Shown piece by piece: positions 1 to 4,425 of a stretch of DNA of 7,495 nt. Within the stretch, counting starts at the first letter, position 1. Every line of letters begins with the position of its first letter. This stretch comes from Gammaproteobacteria bacterium (GTDB taxonomy: Bacteria > Pseudomonadota > Gammaproteobacteria > SZUA-229), in the NCBI GenBank assembly GCA_027858635.1, contig JAQICG010000160.1:1-7495 (forward strand), read 5' to 3'. The position numbers were made by a program, and so were the translations under genes. A model generated the notes under the pieces. The model did not search any database and had not been told where the DNA came from. It saw only the letters and a list, made by a program, of their open reading frames with translations.

Positions 1-109
1 GTGCTCACTCTCCCATTCCCTCGCTGCAATCCCCCCTAAACCCTCCTGGCCGCGCGCTCTAAATCCACGCTTTTATGAGTGATTAATAGACGTTAAAACA
101 CTACTAGTC

Positions 110-136
110 AATGAGTAGCATCTCATTATTCTTTTT
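110..136 (+). terminator. Weak hairpin followed by a T-rich tract (possible terminator)
   Basis: AATGAG (110-115) pairs perfectly with CTCATT (122-127) across a 6-nt loop and is followed by ATTCTTTTT. The stem is short and has few GC pairs, so it would be a poor intrinsic terminator. It could only serve a plus-strand gene lying to the left of the window. Low confidence. Confidence 0.2.
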
Positions 137-264
137 CATCTTAAAATGCCCCACTAACTCTATGTATAGTATCAGCTTCTGCGGCTGCTTACCTACTGAA
201 AATCTGGAGGTAACCGGAAGATACTGAAATTAGCTAGAAATGGCTGTGTGCGTGGTTCAAATTG

Positions 265-301
265 CTCCTCGGAATATGTAAATAAACGCGGCACCGAGGA
301 G
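265..301 (-). terminator. 8-bp GC-rich inverted repeat just past the arsR-arsM stop
   Basis: CTCCTCGG (265-272) and CCGAGGAG (294-301) are perfect complements separated by 21 nt. The structure begins about 22 nt after the stop codon of the minus-strand arsR-arsM gene, where a transcript end would be expected. The loop is long and the downstream minus-strand sequence (AATTTGAACC) has only a short T run, so a classical intrinsic terminator is not well supported. It may instead stabilise the 3' end of the message. Confidence 0.3.
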
Positions 302-323
302 GCGCTTGAAAACCCCTGGCTCG

Positions 324-1502
324 CTATGGCCGGCAACCCCCCGGTTTCACCGCCTCGATGCTGGCCGATAAGACATAATCCTCCACACCCCGGCCAGGTG
401 CCCAATCCTTGATGAATTCCCGGGATTCATCCTGGGGCGAGATTTTTATCTCGCTGAAGCCGCAGTCCGCGAGGATGGTTTCCAGTTCCGAAATCAGCGA
501 AGCACCGGCCATGCAGCCGGAATAGAGTTGCAGGTCATCGCGGATTTCATCGGGCAACTCGGTGCCGGCGACCACATCAGAAATCGCCAGGCGGCCACCG
601 GTTTTGAGCACGCGGAAAGTCTCGGCAAAAACCCGCGCCTTATTCGGCGAAAGATTGATCACGCAGTTGGAAATAATCACGTCCACGCTCGCATCCGCCA
701 CCGGCAGATTCTCGATTTCACCCAGGCGGAATTCGACCTGATGGTACAGGCCGCGGCTGGCATTGTCCCGGGCCTTGCTGATCATGACAGGGGTCATGTC
801 CACGCCGATCACGTGGCCCTGCTCACCGGTTTCAGCGGCGGCCAGAAAGCAGTCAAATCCGCCACCACTGCCCAGATCAAGCACGGTTTCACCGGCTTTG
901 ATGCTGGCGATGGCGCGCGGATTGCCGCAGCCGAGGCCCATATCGGCGCCGTTGGGCACGGCGGCAAGGTCGTCTGCGCTGTAGCCCAGACGGGTGGAGA
1001 CCAGGGTGTTGATGGCGTCATCTGAAGAGACGCCGCAGCAGCTGGAGGTTTCGCCGCAGCAGTCCCCGCTGTTGCTGGCTTCGGCCACCTGCGAGTAGCT
1101 GGCACGTACATTCTGGCGAATATCATCGGCGTTTTTATGATCCATGGGAGTCCTCAGGGTTATAAATGGGGTTTGACTGGCGTTGGTGAACAACGCGGAT
1201 ACCTCGGCCAGCGTAGAAGGATTAATCGAACAAAAGATCTGTTTGCCCTGGCGCTGCATCTCAATCAGCCCGGCACGATGCAGCTCCTTGAGGTGGTGTG
1301 ACAGGGTGGAGGCGGCGATGTTCAGCCGGCTGCTCAGATCACCCACGCAATACTTCATCACCTCATCGGTCGAGCAGCGCGTGCCCGTGCCCGATTCGCA
1401 GCAGCCGGCCAGCAGGCTGAAAATCTGTAGCCGGTGCGGGCTCGAAAGTGCCTTGAAAATACCGGCGTGACGATCAAGCTCAATGGTTCTATAGTTCGAC
1501 AT
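324..1502 (-). CDS. arsM: ArsR-ArsM fusion: arsenic-responsive repressor joined to arsenite methyltransferase
   Basis: The 392-residue protein has two complete parts. Residues about 8-110 are an ArsR/SmtB winged helix: dimer/entry helix RHAGIFKALSSPHRLQIF, recognition segment around AASTLSHHLKELHRAGLI (63-80), beta wing to about 93, and cysteines C34, C35, C43 and C52 that could bind As(III). Residues 120-392 are a full-length ArsM: CC pairs at 148-149 and 155-156, GLGCGNP with C192, SAM-binding motif VLDLGSGGGFDCF (207-219), VIGVDMTP (231-238), SNCVINL with C280 and SGCMAGA with C330. The three conserved cysteines bind As(III) in this family, which transfers methyl groups from S-adenosylmethionine to arsenite to give mono-, di- and volatile trimethylated arsenic in the cytoplasm. 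The sizes (about 119 and 273 residues) match the separate proteins, so nothing is truncated. The ATG at 1502 lies in an operator-like inverted repeat and is probably leaderless. No transporter or reductase gene for arsenic is nearby. Identity of both domains is firm; that the fused chain is the working product is inference. Confidence 0.93.
   Translation of the reverse strand: MSNYRTIELDRHAGIFKALSSPHRLQIFSLLAGCCESGTGTRCSTDEVMKYCVGDLSSRLNIAASTLSHHLKELHRAGLIEMQRQGKQIFCSINPSTLAEVSALFTNASQTPFITLRTPMDHKNADDIRQNVRASYSQVAEASNSGDCCGETSSCCGVSSDDAINTLVSTRLGYSADDLAAVPNGADMGLGCGNPRAIASIKAGETVLDLGSGGGFDCFLAAAETGEQGHVIGVDMTPVMISKARDNASRGLYHQVEFRLGEIENLPVADASVDVIISNCVINLSPNKARVFAETFRVLKTGGRLAISDVVAGTELPDEIRDDLQLYSGCMAGASLISELETILADCGFSEIKISPQDESREFIKDWAPGRGVEDYVLSASIEAVKPGGCRP
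1143..1162 (-). promoter_or_regulatory. Internal ribosome binding site and ATG for a separate ArsM
   Basis: Read on the minus strand, GAGGA (1155-1151) lies 5 nt before an ATG (1145-1143) that is codon 120 of the fusion. Starting there gives a 273-residue protein, the normal size and N-terminus of standalone ArsM. In the +1 frame relative to the fusion the same segment reads TAA CCC TGA (TAA at 1162-1160), so two stop codons sit immediately upstream of, and overlap, the Shine-Dalgarno. This is the arrangement expected at an arsR/arsM gene boundary. Translation from here could give free ArsM in addition to the fusion. Usage is inferred, not shown. Confidence 0.55.
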
Positions 1503-1516
1503 CTGTCGAATTATAG
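1489..1516. promoter_or_regulatory. 28-bp inverted repeat, likely ArsR operator over the arsR-arsM start
   Basis: The arms CTATAGTTCGACA (1489-1501) and TGTCGAATTATAG (1504-1516) pair at 12 of 13 positions around a 2-nt centre, with seven uninterrupted central pairs (TTCGACA/TGTCGAA). The repeat covers both the -10 box and the ATG of the arsR-arsM gene. ArsR/SmtB repressors bind as dimers to such dyads near their own promoters and leave when As(III) binds, so autorepression is the natural reading. The assignment of this particular protein to this site is inference from position and symmetry. Confidence 0.7.
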
Positions 1517-1539
1517 TCCAGAAGGGCTATTTATGGCAA
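1502..1539 (-). promoter_or_regulatory. Sigma70-type promoter of arsR-arsM, probably leaderless
   Basis: On the minus strand, TTGCCA (1539-1534; 5 of 6 matches to TTGACA) is followed after 18 bp by a perfect TATAAT (1515-1510). Only 7 nt separate the -10 box from the ATG, so the expected transcription start falls at 1502-1503, the A of the start codon or the base before it. No Shine-Dalgarno can therefore be present on the message. No good downstream alternative start exists before the ArsR homology begins at about residue 10. Confidence 0.65.
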
Positions 1540-1545
1540 ACATTA

Positions 1546-1591
1546 TTTACCGTTCAACTGGCTTTGTGATAACTTGATAAGATCACTGGAG
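1546..1591 (+). promoter_or_regulatory. Possible promoter and Shine-Dalgarno for the YdcH-Nudix operon
   Basis: TTTACC (1546-1551) and GATAAC (1568-1573) are spaced by 16 bp, each matching the sigma70 consensus at 4 of 6 positions; a TG one base before the -10 (1565-1566) makes it an extended -10 type. A start near 1580 would give a short leader containing GGAG (1588-1591), which sits 6 nt before the ATG at 1598 and decides that start. It lies about 30-60 bp from the ArsR-type operator, so cross-regulation by arsenic is possible but unsupported. Confidence 0.35.
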
Positions 1592-1597
1592 CGAGTC

Positions 1598-1816
1598 ATG
1601 TTAAGCAGCCTATCCGACGAAGAAATCAGACAGATCAAGACAACAATGATTGAACTCGAGCTGGAGCATCACGATCTGAACATGCTGATCGAGCGGCTGG
1701 TTCGTGAGCCCGGTTACGAAGAGCTGTACATCAAGCGACTGAAAAAACATAAATTACAGCTGAAAGATCAGCTGGTCAGGCTGGCTGACAGGTTGATCCC
1801 CGATATTTTAGCCTGA
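1598..1816 (+). CDS. YdcH/DUF465-family small protein
   Basis: A 72-residue, highly charged, alpha-helical protein with no signal peptide or membrane segment. The pattern LEHHDLNMLIERL (residues about 22-34) followed by a short acidic turn and ELYIKRLKKHKLQLKDQL (about 43-60) is characteristic of the DUF465/YdcH family, whose members are predicted to form helical hairpins or coiled coils. The function of the family is not established. The start at ATG 1598 is preferred over an in-frame TTG at 1574 because GGAG lies 6 nt upstream of it; the longer form would add eight residues. The stop is 25 bp before the Nudix start in the same direction, suggesting co-transcription. Confidence 0.8.
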   Translation: MLSSLSDEEIRQIKTTMIELELEHHDLNMLIERLVREPGYEELYIKRLKKHKLQLKDQLVRLADRLIPDILA

Positions 1817-1841
1817 ACTCTCAACCATGAAAGAAAGCATA

Positions 1842-2405
1842 ATGAAATTTTGTAGCGCCTGTGGCGAAAAAGTGAACTGGGTTATGCCTCAGGGCGATAA
1901 CCGCAACCGGTATGTGTGTGTCAGCTGTGGCGTTATTCATTACCAGAACCCGAATATTGTGACCGGCTGCATTCCTGAGTGGCAAGGCGATATCCTGCTG
2001 TGCCGTCGCTCTATCGAACCACGAAAAGGCCTGTGGACCCTGCCCGCAGGGTTTATGGAAAATTACGAAACCAACCGGGAAGGGGCCGCGCGCGAGGCGA
2101 TGGAAGAGGCCAATGCCGAGATGCGTGATCTGAAATTATTCAGCATGTTCAGCATTCCCCACGTCAATCAGATCTACACCATCTACCGCGGCGAACTGCA
2201 TCAGGGGCTGGCCAGTGCCGGTGAGGAGACGCTGGAAGTGGCTCTGGTGAGTGAAGAAGATATTCCCTGGCAGGCGCTGGCTTTTCCGATGGTGGTTGAA
2301 AGCCTGAAACTGTATTTCGATGACCGCCGCAAAGGCAAATTTGAAACCCATTATGGTGAAATAGTGAAACAGGATGACGGCGAACTGGAAGTCACGATGA
2401 TTTAG
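1842..2405 (+). CDS. Zinc-ribbon Nudix hydrolase
   Basis: A 187-residue cytoplasmic protein. Residues 4-29 form a zinc ribbon with the pairs C4/C7 (CSAC) and C26/C29 (CVSC). A Nudix fold follows; the Nudix box spans about residues 70-92 (G70, E76, then REAMEE with R84, E85, E88 and E89), giving the Mg2+-binding acidic residues that cleave nucleoside-diphosphate-linked compounds. The glycine usually found near the end of the box is replaced by asparagine (EEANA). The zinc ribbon plus Nudix layout resembles NudC-like pyrophosphatases and ADP-ribose pyrophosphatases, but the substrate cannot be assigned. An ATG at 1827 would add five residues; 1842 is chosen because MKFCSACG is the usual family start and a purine-rich GAAAG precedes it. 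The gene converges on the peptidase gene with 8 bp between stops. Confidence 0.88.
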   Translation: MKFCSACGEKVNWVMPQGDNRNRYVCVSCGVIHYQNPNIVTGCIPEWQGDILLCRRSIEPRKGLWTLPAGFMENYETNREGAAREAMEEANAEMRDLKLFSMFSIPHVNQIYTIYRGELHQGLASAGEETLEVALVSEEDIPWQALAFPMVVESLKLYFDDRRKGKFETHYGEIVKQDDGELEVTMI

Positions 2406-2413
2406 CGGGCGGG

Positions 2414-4342
2414 TTACTGATTCAGGTTTTCGATTTTTAGCGGGAAGCCGGTTGCAACCGGCATGGCAAAGATTTTCGTGTAAAAGGTGTATTCGGCATC
2501 CAGTGTCTGCTGGATGGTTTCGGCTTTTCTGAAGCCGTGCTGTTCGCCTTCGAAGGCGAGGTAGGCGACCGGGATGTTCTTGTCCTTGAGGGCGGCAAAC
2601 ATTTTTTCGGCCTGTGCTTTGGGCACCACTTTATCCTCAGCGCCCTGAAAGAAGATCACCGGGCAACTGAGTTGGTCGACATGGTTGATGGGTGAGCGTT
2701 GCTGGTAGAGCTGTTTGTCTTGCGGATAGGGGCCGACCAGGCGCTCAAGGTAACGCGATTCAAATTTGTGGGTGTCGTCAGTGAGCGATTCCAGATCACC
2801 AATGCCGTAGTAGCTGGCACCGGCGGCGAAGGTGTGGTGGAAGGTGAGGGCGCATAAAACCGTGTAGCCGCCCGCGCTGCCGCCCTTGATAATCAGCCGG
2901 GCTGGATCGGCCAGCCCCATTTCGACCAGATGCTGCGCACCGTCGCAGCAGTCTTCCGCATCACGTACTCCCCAGTTGCCGTTGAGCCTCTCCCGATAGC
3001 GGCGTCCAAAACCGGTGCTGCCACTGTAGTTGACATCGAGCAGGGCAAAACCGCGCGAGGTCCAGTATTGCTTGCGCAAGTCCAGTGAAGCTTCGGTCAT
3101 GGCGGTGGGGCCGCCGTGGGTTAGCACAATCAGGGGCGGTTTTTCATCAGGGGGCGCCGAAAAATCCTTGTTGGCGGGGGCGTAGTAAATGGCAAAAGCC
3201 TCATCTCCGTGACGAGTAGGGAACCGGATGCTTTGTCCGTAGGAAAAATAGTCGGAATCAAGCCGGGTTTCGCAGGCGTGACGCAGACTCTGGTGCTGCC
3301 CGCCCCGGTAGCTGATGACGGCAGGAAAACTGCTGGCGGAGGCGGCGATAAAGCTGAAATGCTCGCCGTCGGCCTGAATTGAACCGAAGCTGTTCCAGTC
3401 AGTATCGACGGGGGTGAGAGCGCCGTTGCAGGTATTGAGTAGCGCCAGGCCGGCAACCCCATGGTCAATGGGTGCGCAGAGGATAAGGTCGTCCCGGCAG
3501 AAGGCGTAGCTGGACTGGGCAAACACCCACTGGGGTCGGCCGAACTCCTGCTGTTCATGGCTGACGGCATGAATTGAGTCGGCCTGATAGCGATACAGGG
3601 TCCACCAGCCGGAGAGGTCGGAAATGAAATGCAGCTGGTTATTTGGTGACCATTGGGGCTGGCAGAAGGAGACGTTATCCGATTCGGGATGCTGAATGGT
3701 TTTAATGTCATGTAGCTGATGGTCATCATCGATATCGGCCAGCCAGAGCGTGGTTTTGTCCCAGGGCATATCGGGATGATCCCAGCATAGCCAGCTCAAT
3801 TGTTCACCGTTATGACTCAGTCGCGGGCTGGCGTAGAAATCGTGGCCTGAATGGAGGCTGGAAATTACATGAGTATGTAGATCAATCGAAATCAGACTGT
3901 TTTCGGGTTCGTCGGCTCCGGGGTGATCCTGTTGCTGCACACAGATCAGCCGCTGGCGCTGCGCATCGAATTGCAAGTCCGCGTAACAGCAGTCACTGCT
4001 GCGGGTGACGGCGACAGGTGCAGCATCTGGGGTGCAGAAATAAATATTCTGATCATTGTCATTGACGAAATAAACGCTACTATTAGTGATGCAATATACG
4101 CCACCCCCGTATTCATGTACGCGCGAGCGGGCGCTATAAGGTGGACTGATCAAGTCACGGTTACTGCCTGAAGAATGCTTTATGATGACGCAACGGCCCT
4201 GCTCATCCGGCCGTCGTTCCAGCCAGTATGTGCCTGTGGGGTGTAGCCGCAGCTCATCAAGGGAGACGCTGTTCGCGGTGACCACGCTGCTGGTTATAGG
4301 CGATTGCCAGGTGCCGAAGGCGGATATTATTTTTTCATTCAT
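2414..4342 (-). CDS. S9-family (prolyl oligopeptidase-like) serine peptidase
   Basis: A 642-residue protein without signal peptide or membrane segments, so probably cytoplasmic. The N-terminal half (about 30-370) has repeated beta-strand/WSPN-type segments typical of the beta-propeller of dipeptidyl or acylaminoacyl peptidases, including YSARSRVHEYGGG (about 69-81). The C-terminal half is an alpha/beta hydrolase: oxyanion motif HGGP (409-412), nucleophile S489 in GGSAGGY, acid D570 in GAEDKVV and H602 in GEQHGF, a complete triad. Such enzymes cleave short peptides, often at proline or acylated N-termini; the specificity cannot be read from sequence. The ATG at 4342 is chosen over an in-frame TTG at 4381, which would add 13 residues without homologous character; neither has a strong Shine-Dalgarno. 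The gene is divergent from the c-di-GMP enzyme gene (83 bp between starts) and convergent with the Nudix gene. Confidence 0.9.
   Translation of the reverse strand: MNEKIISAFGTWQSPITSSVVTANSVSLDELRLHPTGTYWLERRPDEQGRCVIIKHSSGSNRDLISPPYSARSRVHEYGGGVYCITNSSVYFVNDNDQNIYFCTPDAAPVAVTRSSDCCYADLQFDAQRQRLICVQQQDHPGADEPENSLISIDLHTHVISSLHSGHDFYASPRLSHNGEQLSWLCWDHPDMPWDKTTLWLADIDDDHQLHDIKTIQHPESDNVSFCQPQWSPNNQLHFISDLSGWWTLYRYQADSIHAVSHEQQEFGRPQWVFAQSSYAFCRDDLILCAPIDHGVAGLALLNTCNGALTPVDTDWNSFGSIQADGEHFSFIAASASSFPAVISYRGGQHQSLRHACETRLDSDYFSYGQSIRFPTRHGDEAFAIYYAPANKDFSAPPDEKPPLIVLTHGGPTAMTEASLDLRKQYWTSRGFALLDVNYSGSTGFGRRYRERLNGNWGVRDAEDCCDGAQHLVEMGLADPARLIIKGGSAGGYTVLCALTFHHTFAAGASYYGIGDLESLTDDTHKFESRYLERLVGPYPQDKQLYQQRSPINHVDQLSCPVIFFQGAEDKVVPKAQAEKMFAALKDKNIPVAYLAFEGEQHGFRKAETIQQTLDAEYTFYTKIFAMPVATGFPLKIENLNQ
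2447..2462. repeat. Perfect 16-bp palindrome in the 3' end of the peptidase gene
   Basis: GCCGGTTGCAACCGGC is a perfect palindrome that can form a hairpin with a 6-bp GC-rich stem and TGCA loop. It lies inside the last codons of the minus-strand peptidase gene and about 40 bp past the plus-strand Nudix stop. Because the gap between the two convergent genes is only 8 bp, transcript ends must form inside coding sequence. A following T tract is absent on both strands, so intrinsic termination is not well supported. Confidence 0.4.
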
Positions 4343-4425
4343 GGTTTTAATGGCCCGGCAAAAATGTAGTCGTTGCACCAACTAGCTGATAGTATTGTGC
4401 AGCAGAGAAATGGAAATAAATTTTA
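4343..4425. promoter_or_regulatory. Divergent intergenic region between the peptidase and GGDEF-EAL genes
   Basis: These 83 bp must hold promoters or leaders for both divergent genes. On the minus strand TTTCCA and TACTAT, spaced by 16 bp and each matching consensus at 4 of 6 positions, could serve the peptidase. On the plus strand no convincing -35/-10 pair is seen; GATAGT and TAGTAT near 4387-4396 are the best -10-like strings. No clear operator, riboswitch or strong Shine-Dalgarno is visible for either start. Confidence 0.3.

Larger units (their letters stand above)
1..323. other. Non-coding region downstream of the arsR-arsM fusion; no supported gene
   Basis: No reading frame here has both a plausible start signal and recognisable protein character. 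About the first 60 bases are rich in C and G, and the following 180 or so are AT-rich, so the composition changes abruptly. The stretch contains weak inverted repeats (listed separately), a short direct repeat TACTGAAA at about 194-201 and 223-230, and a 6-bp inverted pair TTACCT/AGGTAA at 189-194 and 208-213. A reading frame on the minus strand enters the region from inside the methyltransferase gene, but it is an antisense/alternate-frame shadow. The left edge could be part of a dispersed repeat or of a gene cut by the window border; I cannot tell which. Confidence 0.5.

Noticed and set aside
1..11. 11-base match GTGCTCACTCT to positions 4564-4574
   Set aside because: The match stops after 11 bases and lies in a coding region at the second site; it is compatible with chance.
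241..275. tRNA-like GGTTCAAATT string
   Set aside because: The T-loop-like bases lack a matching T stem, and no anticodon or acceptor arms can be built around them.
193..405. 70-residue minus-strand frame overlapping the end of the arsM part
   Set aside because: It lies in another frame of the methyltransferase gene, has no Shine-Dalgarno and no recognisable family character.
528..1025. 165-residue plus-strand frame opposite the methyltransferase
   Set aside because: It is antisense to a well-supported gene; its composition (repeated GD, HA, AA) reflects the complement of ArsM codons, not a protein family.
809..1126. Alanine/proline-rich minus-strand frame inside arsM
   Set aside because: It is an alternate frame of the methyltransferase with low-complexity composition.
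3130..3729. 199-residue minus-strand frame inside the S9 peptidase gene
   Set aside because: It is an out-of-frame shadow of the peptidase, serine/proline-rich and without domain signals.
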